DNA of 64,000 nt from Rhizobium sp. ZPR4 (GCF_040215725.1 NZ_CP157967.1:3008501-3072500); one strand, 5' to 3'; counted from the stretch's first letter, positions 46,924-55,494 are shown. Notes: generated from the sequence alone by a model not told the origin. Numbers and translations are program-made.

Positions 46924-47415
46924 ATGGATCGCATCGACAAAATTCTCGAGCAATGGCGCCGCGAACGGCCTGACCTCGACACCTCGGCCATGGGTCTATT
47001 TGGGCGCATGCGCAATCTCACCCTCCATCTCTCGCGCGAGATGGAGAAGACCTTCGGCCGCTTCAACCTGAACTCGGCGAACTTCGACATGCTGGCGACC
47101 CTGCGCCGCTCGGGCGAGCCCTATACCCTCTCCCCCGGCGACCTGATGGAGACGATGATGGTGTCATCGGGCACGATGACCAATCGCATCGATCAGCTGG
47201 AGAGGGCCGGCCTCGTCGCCCGCAGCCAGAACCCGAATGACGGCCGCGGCTTCCTGATATCTCTGACACCAAAGGGTTTCGACCTGATCGACGCGGCAGT
47301 GACGGCGCATGTCGAAACGCAGAGGCGTTTGATCTCGACCCTTTCGGAAGGCGAAAGAAAGGCTCTTGACCGCCTGCTACGCAATTATTTAGCCGACTTC
47401 GAGCCCCATTCATAA
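46924..47415 (+). CDS. MarR family transcriptional regulator
   Basis: A 163-residue winged-helix regulator. The HTH is LSPGDLMETMMVSSGTMTNR with the wing NPNDGRGFLISLTPKG (D-x-R-G signature). FNLNSANFDMLATLRRSG is the preceding dimer/DNA bridge seen in many transporter-linked MarR proteins. It is divergent from the EamA transporter, with two palindromic sites between them, so it likely represses both genes until a ligand binds. Its 3' end overlaps the convergent LysR gene by 31 bases. Confidence 0.9.
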   Translation: MDRIDKILEQWRRERPDLDTSAMGLFGRMRNLTLHLSREMEKTFGRFNLNSANFDMLATLRRSGEPYTLSPGDLMETMMVSSGTMTNRIDQLERAGLVARSQNPNDGRGFLISLTPKGFDLIDAAVTAHVETQRRLISTLSEGERKALDRLLRNYLADFEPHS

Positions 47416-48311
47416 GCCCGCGCGCCGGCGCAAACATCGCGTATGCAGCCGCGCAACCAGCGATGCGCCGGATCAGCATCCATCCGCGGGTGCCAGAGCA
47501 GCGAGATCGTCACATCGGATGTCGGCACCGGCAGCGCGAAACTATACATGCCGACACGTAGATTGCCCGTATATCGTTCGGGAACGCTGACGATCAGGTC
47601 CGACGCCCGCGCCAGAGCCAGCGCCGCCGAAAAACTGCCGACAAGCGTCGCGATCCGCCGCGCAAGCCCCAACTCTCCCAGCGCCTCGTCGATCTCTCCC
47701 TTCTGCAGGCCACGGCGTGAAACCAGAATGTGTTGCCCGGCGGCATAATGCTCCGGGGTCATCTCCCCTTCGCTCAACGGATGCCCGCTTCGGACCACGC
47801 CGATGAAGCGATCGTGGAACAGCGCCTGCGTTCGCAACTCCGGACCGGTATCGTCGCCGACAACACCAGTCTCGAAGTCGATCGTCCCATCACGCAGCGG
47901 CGTACTGTCCTTGTCCAGCTTCTGCGCGAAGTAAAGCTGGACGCCAGGCGCCTGCTCGGCAATGCGCGTAATCAGTTCAGCGCCGAAGTTCTCCGCGAAG
48001 CCTTCGCGGGTGCGCAACGTGAAAATTCGAGAAAGCTGTTTCAAATTCAGGGCCTCGGCCGGCCGTAAGGCTGCTTCCGCTTCCTGCACGAGCCGGCCGA
48101 TACTTTCACGCAACTCCAGTGCCCGCGGCGTCGGCACAAGCCCGCGTCCGGCCCTGACCAGCAGCGGATCCCCTGTCGTCTCGCGCAGGCGGGCAAGCTG
48201 CCGGCTCATGGCGGATGGGCTGAGCCGCAATCGCCGGGCGGCGCGCGCGACGCTGCCTTCGGCTAGCAGAACATTGAGAGTGACAAGCAGGTTGAGATCG
48301 GGCGTGGACAT
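47385..48311 (-). CDS. LysR family transcriptional regulator
   Basis: A 308-residue LysR regulator. The HTH SVARAARRLRLSPSAMSRQL (about residues 20-39) is followed by the LysR effector domain, with a shape like NodD/LinR-type regulators (FTLRTREGFAENFG). It is divergent from an MFS efflux gene, with about 114 bases between the starts, so it probably controls it. An exact TGCAC-N7-GTGCA dyad lies in the shared spacer. Confidence 0.88.
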   Translation of the reverse strand: MSTPDLNLLVTLNVLLAEGSVARAARRLRLSPSAMSRQLARLRETTGDPLLVRAGRGLVPTPRALELRESIGRLVQEAEAALRPAEALNLKQLSRIFTLRTREGFAENFGAELITRIAEQAPGVQLYFAQKLDKDSTPLRDGTIDFETGVVGDDTGPELRTQALFHDRFIGVVRSGHPLSEGEMTPEHYAAGQHILVSRRGLQKGEIDEALGELGLARRIATLVGSFSAALALARASDLIVSVPERYTGNLRVGMYSFALPVPTSDVTISLLWHPRMDADPAHRWLRGCIRDVCAGARAYEWGSKSAK

Positions 48312-48352
48312 GATGCGACCATAGCACGGTTTTCCCGATATATGGCGTCAGA

Positions 48353-48369
48353 TGCACGAATGAAGTGCA
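48353..48369. promoter_or_regulatory. Candidate operator between LysR gene and MFS exporter
   Basis: TGCAC (48353-48357) and GTGCA (48365-48369) are exact inverted arms with a 7-base spacer. The position suits the divergent LysR regulator. The same geometry is used by NtrC, so a second reading is possible. Confidence 0.45.
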
Positions 48370-48425
48370 AATGCTGCATATTCCGCTACATGGTGTCGAG
48401 AGCTACCGTTCTGCCGGGACTTTTT

Positions 48426-49901
48426 ATGTCGCCAGAAACGGAGCTCATGTTGAAGCCGATCATTGAAGAGCCGGGTAAAGCCGGCCACACAAAGTCAGCA
48501 TCCTCGGTCCGCTGGGCCCTTGCCAGCCTATCGCTCTCCATGCTGATGCCTTCGCTCGATACCAGCATTGCCAATGTCGGGCTGCCGACGCTCGCTCGAT
48601 CATTCGATGCATCCTTCCAGCAGGTGCAGTGGATCGTGCTTGCCTATCTGCTCGCCATTACCACGCTGATCGTCAGCGTCGGACGGCTGGGCGACATTTT
48701 CGGCAGGCGACGCCTGCTGTTGATCGGCATAAGCCTCTTCACCCTCGCCTCGCTTTTCTGCGGCATCGCGCCGACACTGTGGCTACTGCTCGCAGCCAGA
48801 GGCCTGCAAGGTCTCGGCGCCGCCATGATGATGGCGCTGACCGTGGCAATGGTCGGTGAAGCCGTGCCGAAAGAGCGGACGGGCAGCGCCATGGGTCTGC
48901 TCGGCACCATGTCCGCGATCGGTACCACGCTCGGCCCGTCGCTCGGCGGCATCTTGATCGCCAGCTTCGGCTGGGAGACCATCTTCCTTGTCAATGTGCC
49001 GCTCGGGATCGTGAATTTCCTGCTCGCCGCCCGCTTCCTGCCGGCTGATCGACGAGACGGCAAAACGGCTCAGGGGCACCTGGACGGGATTGGCACCTTG
49101 CTGCTGGCCTTGACGCTGGCCGCCTATGCGCTGGCAATGACGATCGGGCATGGAAGCTTTGGCGTTTTGAATATCGATCTGCTGCTAGCCGCAGCTTCAG
49201 GCATCGCCCTGTTTGCCTTCACCGAGACGAAGGTCAAGTCGCCGCTGCTACGCCTTTCCATGTTCCGCGATCGCAAGTTCAGCACGGGTCTTGCCATGAG
49301 CACTCTCGTTTCCACCGTCATTATGGCGACGCTGGTGGTCGGCCCCTTCTATCTCTCCCGCACTCTCGGTTTCGATGCCGCCCAGGTCGGCGCCATCATG
49401 TCCGCCGGTCCGCTGGTGTCGGCGCTGACAGGCGTGCCGGCCGGCCGCATCGTCGATCGCTTCGGCGCCTCCCGCATGACCATGACTGGCCTTGTGGGTA
49501 TGATCATCGGCCTGTTCCTGATGGCAGCGCTGCAAGGCCGATTTGGCGCCACCGGCTATATCGGACCGCTTGTCATCGTCACCTCGCACTATGCGCTGTT
49601 TCAGGCATCCAACAATACCACCATCATGAAGGACATCCGCCCCGAGCAGCGCGGCGTCATTTCGGGCATGCTGAGCCTGTCGCGAAATCTTGGTCTCGTC
49701 ACCGGCGCATCCGTCATGGGCGCGGTCTTCGCATTCTCCTCCGGGACGATTGACATGATGACGGCGCGCCCTGAGGCGGTGGCAAATGGAATGCAGATAA
49801 CCTTCGTCGTTGCCGCTCTTCTAATCGCTGCAACGCTCGTCATCGCACTGACGGGACTGACCTTCACAAAGCGCTCTGCTGTCTCCAGGGAAACGACATG
49901 A
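48426..49901 (+). CDS. MFS drug-efflux transporter (DHA2, 14-helix type)
   Basis: A protein of about 491 residues with 14 hydrophobic helices. Motif A is GRLGDIFGRRRLLL; the DHA2/EmrB-like opening MLMPSLDTSIANVGLPTLAR with its acidic Asp and motif C GTTLGPSLGGIL are clear. It should export drugs or hydrophobic metabolites with proton antiport. The start is uncertain: 48426 is given, but an ATG at 48447 has GGAG close upstream. It is divergent from a LysR gene. Confidence 0.87.
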   Translation: MSPETELMLKPIIEEPGKAGHTKSASSVRWALASLSLSMLMPSLDTSIANVGLPTLARSFDASFQQVQWIVLAYLLAITTLIVSVGRLGDIFGRRRLLLIGISLFTLASLFCGIAPTLWLLLAARGLQGLGAAMMMALTVAMVGEAVPKERTGSAMGLLGTMSAIGTTLGPSLGGILIASFGWETIFLVNVPLGIVNFLLAARFLPADRRDGKTAQGHLDGIGTLLLALTLAAYALAMTIGHGSFGVLNIDLLLAAASGIALFAFTETKVKSPLLRLSMFRDRKFSTGLAMSTLVSTVIMATLVVGPFYLSRTLGFDAAQVGAIMSAGPLVSALTGVPAGRIVDRFGASRMTMTGLVGMIIGLFLMAALQGRFGATGYIGPLVIVTSHYALFQASNNTTIMKDIRPEQRGVISGMLSLSRNLGLVTGASVMGAVFAFSSGTIDMMTARPEAVANGMQITFVVAALLIAATLVIALTGLTFTKRSAVSRETT

Positions 49902-49946
49902 AACCCAGACAAAGAAAAGGCGGCGGCCGACAAACCCGCCATCCGA

Positions 49947-50843
49947 CTAGGCCGCCCCGCGACCGCCGAATTCAGAAGAAACGAAATCGAGAAAACTGCG
50001 GAGCTTCGGCGTGATACGCCGATCGGGCGCGTGGAGGATGTGAAGCGAGCGCGTCGGCACATTGTATTCGGGCAGGACGGCCACCAACAATCCGGCTTCC
50101 AGGCTGGATCGAACGAGCTCGAAAGGCTGCAGGATAATGCCAAGCCCGGCGAGCGCTGCCTGTAGCAGCGCCTCGCCGTTGTCGATCATCAGCCGGCCGG
50201 AAATGGGAATGTTCACGCTCCCATCCGGCCCTTCAAGATCCCAATGCGTCCTCAACATGGTGTGCGAAAAGATGAGGCAATCATGCACCTTCAGATCATC
50301 CGGCTTCGAAGGCATGCCACGGGAGCGGAGATAGTTCGGCGCCGCACAGACCACCAGCCGATAGGGATCGAGGCGTCGGGCGATCAAGCCGCTGTCGACA
50401 AGTTCGCCGACGCGAAAGACCGCGTCATAGCCCTCATCGATCAAATCGACCAAGCGGTTGGAGAGCGACAGCTCTATCGAAACCTCCGGATATGCGCCGA
50501 GATATTTGGGAAGCCTCGGCGTAAGAGCATGAATTCCGAATGAGACGGGGGCGTTGATCTTCAACTTTCCGCGCGGCACCACCCGCGTCTCGGCCGCCAA
50601 GGCCTCTGCGGATTCGACCTCGGCCAAAATATTACGGCAGCGCTCGTAGAACTGGCTTCCGACTTCGGTAAGATGCTGGCGGCGCGTGGTTCGGTTGATG
50701 AGCCGAATGCCCAGATGCTGTTCGAGAAATTGCACATGCTTGCCGACAAGCTGTGGCGACATGTTCAGCGCATCCGCGGCAGCGCTGAACGAGCCGAGCT
50801 CGACCGCTTTCACGAAGATGCTCATGCTGGACAAGCGATCCAT
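49947..50843 (-). CDS. LysR family transcriptional regulator
   Basis: A 298-residue LysR protein of the CrgA/PA0477-like group: HTH GSFSAAADALNMSPQLVGKHV, linker RTTRRQHLTEVG, and an effector domain with PVSFGIHALTPRLPKYL and GLIARRLDPYRLVVCAAPNYL. It is divergent from the NADP-binding reductase gene, 100 bases apart, and an ATATGA-N6-TCATAT dyad is in between. The inducer is unknown. Confidence 0.9.
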   Translation of the reverse strand: MDRLSSMSIFVKAVELGSFSAAADALNMSPQLVGKHVQFLEQHLGIRLINRTTRRQHLTEVGSQFYERCRNILAEVESAEALAAETRVVPRGKLKINAPVSFGIHALTPRLPKYLGAYPEVSIELSLSNRLVDLIDEGYDAVFRVGELVDSGLIARRLDPYRLVVCAAPNYLRSRGMPSKPDDLKVHDCLIFSHTMLRTHWDLEGPDGSVNIPISGRLMIDNGEALLQAALAGLGIILQPFELVRSSLEAGLLVAVLPEYNVPTRSLHILHAPDRRITPKLRSFLDFVSSEFGGRGAA

Positions 50844-50891
50844 TAGAAATAACCTGTTTCGAGTATAACTCCATATAGATCATTTATCTCG

Positions 50892-50909
50892 ATATGACGA
50901 TAATCATAT
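50892..50909. promoter_or_regulatory. LysR operator candidate
   Basis: ATATGA (50892-50897) and TCATAT (50904-50909) are exact inverted arms with a 6-base AT-rich spacer, placed between a LysR gene and its divergent reductase. Confidence 0.5.
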
Positions 50910-50943
50910 TCATTCATCAGCAACCACAAAGGAGCTGATGAAT

Positions 50944-51570
50944 ATGAAAATCGCTGTGATTGGTACTGGCAATATGGGTGCTGGCCTCGCCCGCCTGCTG
51001 GCAAAAACGGGTTATGATCTGGTGATCGGCCATCGCGACCCGGCAAAGGCTGCGTCCTTTGCCGCAGAGCTGGGTGAAAATGTCGAGGTAGGCGGCATTG
51101 CCGCCGCCGTCAAGCTCGCCGATATCGCCATTCTGGCGCTGCCCTATGGCGCGATAGCGGAAGCATTGAAGGAAGCCGGCAATATCAAGGGAAAGGTTCT
51201 GGTCGACATCAGCAACCCCATCACCGCAGACTTCCGCGGCCTGGTTGTCGGACACTCGACTTCGGCGGCCGAGGAGATCCAGGCTCTCGCGCCTGGGGCA
51301 ACGGTGATAAAGGCGTTCAACACCATCTTCGCGCAGCTGCTGCCGCTCGAAGCACGCAAGGACAAGACGGTGCAGGTCTTCGTCGCCGGTGACGATGAAA
51401 AAGCCAAGGACGCCGTCTCTCGCTTCGTCAATGCCGCCGGCTTCGAAGCGGTTGACGCTGGCCCGCTTTCCAATGCCCGCTTCATCGAGCCCATCGGCGA
51501 GATGAACATCCACTTCGGCTTCTTCCTCGGCAAGGGTCCTTCCGTAGCACCCGCCTGGGTTCAGCTCTGA
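50944..51570 (+). CDS. NADPH-dependent F420 reductase-like protein (NAD(P)-binding)
   Basis: A 208-residue Rossmann protein. The nucleotide loop is VIGTGNMGAGLARLL; VIGHRDPAKA marks NADP preference, and ISNPITADF with a later TVIKAFNTIFAQLL fits the F420-dependent NADP reductase (NpdG/YqaG-like) family. Rhizobia lack F420, so the true electron partner is unknown. The ATG at 50944 lies 9 bases after AAGGAG; one at 50938 is closer and less likely. It is divergent from a LysR gene and followed by a shared terminator. Confidence 0.83.
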   Translation: MKIAVIGTGNMGAGLARLLAKTGYDLVIGHRDPAKAASFAAELGENVEVGGIAAAVKLADIAILALPYGAIAEALKEAGNIKGKVLVDISNPITADFRGLVVGHSTSAAEEIQALAPGATVIKAFNTIFAQLLPLEARKDKTVQVFVAGDDEKAKDAVSRFVNAAGFEAVDAGPLSNARFIEPIGEMNIHFGFFLGKGPSVAPAWVQL

Positions 51571-51596
51571 GGACACGCGTTAGCACACATACGAAA

Positions 51597-51624
51597 AAGG
51601 CCCGGAACTTTCGCTCCGGGCCTT
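51597..51624. terminator. Bidirectional terminator between reductase and aldo/keto reductase
   Basis: AAGGCCCGGA and TCCGGGCCTT form a perfect stem around an 8-base loop; A precedes and T follows on the respective strands. Confidence 0.85.
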
Positions 51625-51654
51625 GCCGAATGGATGATCGACGGCTCCTATCGA

Positions 51655-52485
51655 TCAGAAACTAGCCGTCAGCGGGTCAGGACCGATACGGCCGCCAGCC
51701 GAATCGAGCTTGGCGATGTCAGCCAGATCGTCGCCGTCGAGCTTGAAGTCGAAAACCCTGAGGTTTTCCTCGATGCGGCTCGGCGTCACCGATTTCGGGA
51801 TGACGATCAGCCCGTTGTCGATGTGCCAGCGGATGATGACCTGTGCCGGCGTGCGACCGTGCTTGGCGGCGACCTTGCCGATGACGTCATTGGTGAGAAG
51901 CTTGCCCTGGCCGAGCGGGCTCCACGATTCGGTCTTGATCCCGAGCCTGTCGTGAACGGCGCGCAGTTCCTTCTGCTGGAACGTCGGATGCAGCTCGATC
52001 TGGTTCAGGACAGGCGTGACGCCGGTCTCGCCGATGATACGGTCGAGATGCGCGGCGGCAAAATTGGAAACGCCGATCGAACGGGCGCGGCCTTCCTCCT
52101 TCAGACGCACAAAAGCCTTCCAGGTGTCGAGATAGCGGTTGCGGTGCGGCGACGGCCAGTGGATCAGGTAGAGGTCGACATAGTCGGTGCCAAGGCGCTT
52201 CAGGCTTTCGTCGAAGGCCTTCAGCGTGGAATCGAAGCCCTGCGCCTCGTTCCAGAGCTTGGTTGTGAGATAGATATCCTTGCGGGCGACGCCGGACTGG
52301 CGCATGCCTTCGCCGACACCATCCTCGTTTTCATAGATGGCTGCGGTATCGACATGGCGATAGCCGGCTTTCAAAGCCGTGCTGACAGCCATTGGCGCGA
52401 CATTCTCCGGCGTCTGCCAGACACCGAGGCCGACCTGCGGAATGGAATTGCCGTCATTGAACGTGATTGTCGGTTGCGTGGTCAC
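51655..52485 (-). CDS. Aldo/keto reductase (2,5-diketo-gluconate reductase type)
   Basis: A 276-residue AKR barrel enzyme. Catalytic residues are recognisable: the Asp-Tyr pair in DTAAIYENEDGVG, Lys in YLTTKLW and His in DLYLIHWPSP. The coenzyme motif VIPKSVTPSRIEENL indicates NADPH binding. Members reduce aldehydes, methylglyoxal or 2,5-diketogluconate. It stands alone; the substrate is not known. Confidence 0.93.
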   Translation of the reverse strand: MTTQPTITFNDGNSIPQVGLGVWQTPENVAPMAVSTALKAGYRHVDTAAIYENEDGVGEGMRQSGVARKDIYLTTKLWNEAQGFDSTLKAFDESLKRLGTDYVDLYLIHWPSPHRNRYLDTWKAFVRLKEEGRARSIGVSNFAAAHLDRIIGETGVTPVLNQIELHPTFQQKELRAVHDRLGIKTESWSPLGQGKLLTNDVIGKVAAKHGRTPAQVIIRWHIDNGLIVIPKSVTPSRIEENLRVFDFKLDGDDLADIAKLDSAGGRIGPDPLTASF

Positions 52486-52554
52486 GATAAGTCTCCAAGG
52501 GATGAGAAGCGGGTGGAGTGAAGGCGTGATTTAAATTCTAAAAGAAAAGGGCCG

Positions 52555-52580
52555 GACCGGTCCGCATGGGTGCACCGGTC
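52555..52580 (-). terminator. Hairpin downstream of the L,D-transpeptidase-like gene
   Basis: GACCGGT and ACCGGTC are exact inverted arms; on the minus strand a TTTTCTTTT stretch follows 6 bases later, which suits termination of the gene ending at 52630. Confidence 0.55.
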
Positions 52581-52629
52581 TAGATGCCATATAGTGGAGA
52601 GTGTTGGGATTTTAACCCCAGCCGACATT

Positions 52630-53178
52630 TCAGACAACCCGAACGGTCGTGCCTCTTCGCAGCGATGGCAGGATACGCCTCATGTCGCGAAGGCTGATTG
52701 CGACACACCCGGCCGTCGGCTCATATCCCGGCCTGATCAGATGGAAGAAGATCGCCGAGCCGCGGTTGCGCCGGCGCGAGCTCACATTCCAGTCAAGCAC
52801 CAGGCAGACATCGTAAAGGCCATCGCCTCGCTGCAATTCCTCGTGGCTCGGCCTGAAAGGAGCCTTCACCAGCCTGTTGTAATTGGGATCGCCGGGCTGG
52901 TCGCACCAGAGCATATCCTTCCGGATCCGCAGCATCGGCAGGGTCGTTTTCAGGGAACGGACCCGATCGCCCCGCGTGAAGCCGTAGAGCAGCTTCATAT
53001 CCGCGATCGGTGTCGCGCCGTCCCCTTCGCGCTTCAGGATACTGCGTCCGGACCGGCCGATCGCCGCCGGCACGGTCACGCCTCCCACCTGCACCAGCGC
53101 CCGCGTTTTCTTACCCGGCTGAGGACGCACGACGATCGTCGAAGCGCTCCGCCTGGCCCCCGCCCTTGTCTTTTGCAT
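52630..53178 (-). CDS. L,D-transpeptidase-like (YkuD family) protein
   Basis: A protein of about 182 residues with the YkuD catalytic motif: FFHLIRPGYEPTAGCVAIS, with the active-site Cys and preceding His. The family cross-links peptidoglycan or anchors proteins to it. No signal peptide is visible, and the N-terminus is basic (Arg/Lys-rich), which is unusual for an enzyme acting outside the membrane. The start is doubtful: 53178 is chosen because codons before it are AT-rich at the third position, but the frame is open to 53214. Confidence 0.75.
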   Translation of the reverse strand: MQKTRAGARRSASTIVVRPQPGKKTRALVQVGGVTVPAAIGRSGRSILKREGDGATPIADMKLLYGFTRGDRVRSLKTTLPMLRIRKDMLWCDQPGDPNYNRLVKAPFRPSHEELQRGDGLYDVCLVLDWNVSSRRRNRGSAIFFHLIRPGYEPTAGCVAISLRDMRRILPSLRRGTTVRVV

Positions 53179-53326
53179 TTTCCTCACATGTTTTTGCTTT
53201 GCGCGTGATTTCATTTGAAATCATAGCAGTTTCAACCAAACGACCAAGCCTGAGCCGCGTCGCGACTTGCTAAAAATGCAATTTGGCGTAGGACTTAAGT
53301 GGGATTAGAACGAGGATCCGAACGGC

Positions 53327-54010
53327 ATGACCGCACGCACCATTCTCCTGGTGGACGATGACAATGACCTGCGCGAGATGTTGGTCGAGCAATTATCGCT
53401 TTACGAGGAATTCAACGTCCTGCAGGAGGCGACTGCCGGAAAGGGCGTGCAAACCGCGCGCACCGTGCCCGTCGATCTCCTGATCATGGATGTGGGCCTG
53501 CCTGATATGGACGGCCGCGAGGCCGTGAAGCTGCTGCGCAAGAACGGCTTCAAGGCGCCGATCATCATGCTGACGGGTCACGACACGGACTCCGACACCA
53601 TCCTCGGTCTGGAAGCCGGCGCCAACGACTATGTGACGAAACCCTTCCGCTTCGCCGTACTGCTCGCCCGCATCCGTGCGCAGCTACGCCAGCACGAGCA
53701 GAGCGAAGACGCAACCTTCACCGTCGGCCGCTACCTCTTCAAGCCGAGCCAGAAGCTGCTCACCACCGAAGACGGACAGAAGATCCGCCTGACGGAAAAG
53801 GAAGCCGCCATCATCCGCTATCTCTATCGCGCCGACCAGAAGGTCGTGACCCGCGATATCCTTCTCGAAGAAGTCTGGGGCTACAATTCCGGCGTGACCA
53901 CTCACACGCTCGAAACCCATGTCTACCGCCTTCGCCAGAAGATCGAGCGCGATCCCTCCAATGCCGAGATCCTGGTAACGGAAAACGGCGGCTACAAGAT
54001 CATTCCATAG
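53327..54010 (+). CDS. Response regulator, OmpR/PhoB family (CenR/OtpR-like)
   Basis: A 227-residue regulator. The receiver has Asp10/11, phospho-acceptor Asp55 (LLIMDVGLPD), the Thr in MLTGHD and Lys105 (YVTKPF). The winged-helix output domain ends with THTLETHVYRLRQKIERD. No histidine kinase is adjacent. The next gene encodes a cyclic-nucleotide-binding protein 7 bases later; the same pairing is known for the Brucella response regulator OtpR/CenR, which affects envelope and stress traits, so this may be its counterpart (inference). Confidence 0.9.
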   Translation: MTARTILLVDDDNDLREMLVEQLSLYEEFNVLQEATAGKGVQTARTVPVDLLIMDVGLPDMDGREAVKLLRKNGFKAPIIMLTGHDTDSDTILGLEAGANDYVTKPFRFAVLLARIRAQLRQHEQSEDATFTVGRYLFKPSQKLLTTEDGQKIRLTEKEAAIIRYLYRADQKVVTRDILLEEVWGYNSGVTTHTLETHVYRLRQKIERDPSNAEILVTENGGYKIIP

Positions 54011-54017
54011 GCAATCG

Positions 54018-54473
54018 ATGGCGCTGAACGACGATATCCGACTGCTGTCGCAATTGCCGCTATTTCACGGCATGGGCGATGAGCCGCTGCGGCTGATCGC
54101 CTTCGGCGCCGATCGCCGCCATGTGAACGAGGGCCAGACGCTTTTCCGGGAGAAATCGCCCGCCGAATGCGCCTATGTCATCACGCGCGGCAGTTTCGAA
54201 CTCAGCACCGTCGACGCCAACGGCCAGAAGCAGGTGGAAGCAGTCGTCCAAGCCGGCACCATGCTCTCCGAACTGGCGATGGTGACGCTGGTGGAGCGGA
54301 AATATACGGCAGTTGCCGCGGAGGAAGCCGACGTGATCCGCATCACACGCGCCCTCTTCCACCGCCTGATCGAGGAATATCCCGATGCCGGCCTGCTGAT
54401 CCAGAACCGCATCCGGGAAAATTTTGCCACCCTTGCCCGGCAAGCGGCCGCGCTTCTCGGCCGCTTTTCCTGA
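54018..54473 (+). CDS. Cyclic nucleotide-binding domain protein
   Basis: A 151-residue protein consisting of one CNB/CAP-like beta-roll domain: LPLFHGMGDEPLRLIAFGA, FREKSPAECAYVITRGSFEL and the phosphate-binding-cassette-like AGTMLSELAMVTLVERKYTA. No DNA-binding HTH follows, so it is not a normal Crp. It begins 7 bases after the response regulator and is surely co-expressed. It could bring a cAMP or cGMP signal to the same pathway; whether it binds a nucleotide is untested. Confidence 0.87.
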   Translation: MALNDDIRLLSQLPLFHGMGDEPLRLIAFGADRRHVNEGQTLFREKSPAECAYVITRGSFELSTVDANGQKQVEAVVQAGTMLSELAMVTLVERKYTAVAAEEADVIRITRALFHRLIEEYPDAGLLIQNRIRENFATLARQAAALLGRFS

Positions 54474-54488
54474 GACATTCAATCCAGC

Positions 54489-55292
54489 TTAGAGATCGAA
54501 ATGCGCCGTGACGGGCACGTGGTCGGACGGGCGATCCCAGCCGCGCGCCGCCTTCAGGATTTCGATCCGCTGCAGATGTGGGCCGAGGTCGGATGACGAC
54601 CAGATGTGGTCGAGGCGGCGGCCGCGGTCGGCAGCCTCCCAATCCTTGGCGCGATAGCTCCACCAGGTATAGAGCTTCTCGCTTTCCGGCACCCGCTGGC
54701 GCATCAGGTCGAGCCAGGCACCGCGCTTCATCACCTCGATAAGCCCGTCGGTCTCGACCGGCGTATGACTGACGATCTTCAGGAGCTGCTTGTGCGACCA
54801 GACGTCATGCTCCAGCGGCGCGATATTGAGATCGCCGACGAGGATGGCAGAGGTGTTCTGCTCGGCATTGGCATGCAGCTTCTTCATCTCTTCGATGAAA
54901 TCGAGCTTGTGGCCGAACTTCGGGTTGATTTCCCGATCCGGCTCGTCGCCGCCGGCCGGAACATAGAAATTATGCAGGCGAATGCGCCGGCCGCCGCGTT
55001 CGAAGATCGCCGAGATGTGCCTGCTGTCGCCGACATTGCAATAATCCTGGCGATGATCCTCGGTCAGTGGGAAACGCGAAGCGATCGCCACGCCATGATA
55101 GCCCTTCTGGCCATGAATGATGATGTGCTCATAGCCAAGCGCCTTCAGCGGCGCATAGGGGAAAAGCTCGTTCGGAACCTTGGTTTCCTGCAGGCAGAGA
55201 ATATCTGGCCGTGTCTGCATGACGAACTGCTCGACGATGGGCATGCGCAGCCGCACCGAGTTGATGTTCCAGGTCGCAATCGAAAATCCCAT
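54489..55292 (-). CDS. xthA: Exodeoxyribonuclease III
   Basis: A 267-residue EEP-fold nuclease that cuts at abasic sites and removes 3' blocks. Metal and catalytic motifs: ATWNINSVRLR (Asn), LCLQETKV (Glu), GDLNIAPLEHDVW (Asp-Asn) and WDRPSDHVPVTAHF (Asp-His). The start at 55292 (MGFSIATWN) follows GGGAAAGG; a TTG two codons earlier is less likely. It is convergent with the cyclic-nucleotide gene and preceded by a mosaic palindromic element. Confidence 0.95.
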   Translation of the reverse strand: MGFSIATWNINSVRLRMPIVEQFVMQTRPDILCLQETKVPNELFPYAPLKALGYEHIIIHGQKGYHGVAIASRFPLTEDHRQDYCNVGDSRHISAIFERGGRRIRLHNFYVPAGGDEPDREINPKFGHKLDFIEEMKKLHANAEQNTSAILVGDLNIAPLEHDVWSHKQLLKIVSHTPVETDGLIEVMKRGAWLDLMRQRVPESEKLYTWWSYRAKDWEAADRGRRLDHIWSSSDLGPHLQRIEILKAARGWDRPSDHVPVTAHFDL

Positions 55293-55312
55293 GCCCAAGC
55301 CTTTCCCTTACG

Positions 55313-55412
55313 GCAACTCCAGGAAAAGTGTGCAGCGGTTTTCCATCCGGAATTGCGTCAAACAGACAGCTGGAGCGGTTCAGCGACTCGGTGAAACGCT
55401 GAACCGCTCCAG
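55313..55412. repeat. Mosaic palindromic element, copy 3
   Basis: GCAACTCC ... GGAATTGC (55313-55356) is followed by a perfect 16-bp inverted repeat CTGGAGCGGTTCAGCG / CGCTGAACCGCTCCAG (55370-55385, 55397-55412). Both modules are shared with the element at 13901-13999, in other order. It fills the gap between xthA and lolA. Confidence 0.8.
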
Positions 55413-55494
55413 TCAGGCTAAAGGCTTTAGACCGGCTGTTACGGAAAGGAAAGCGCCATTCGGCACTTACCTAAGGCTGAGAGGAAGACGGCGC

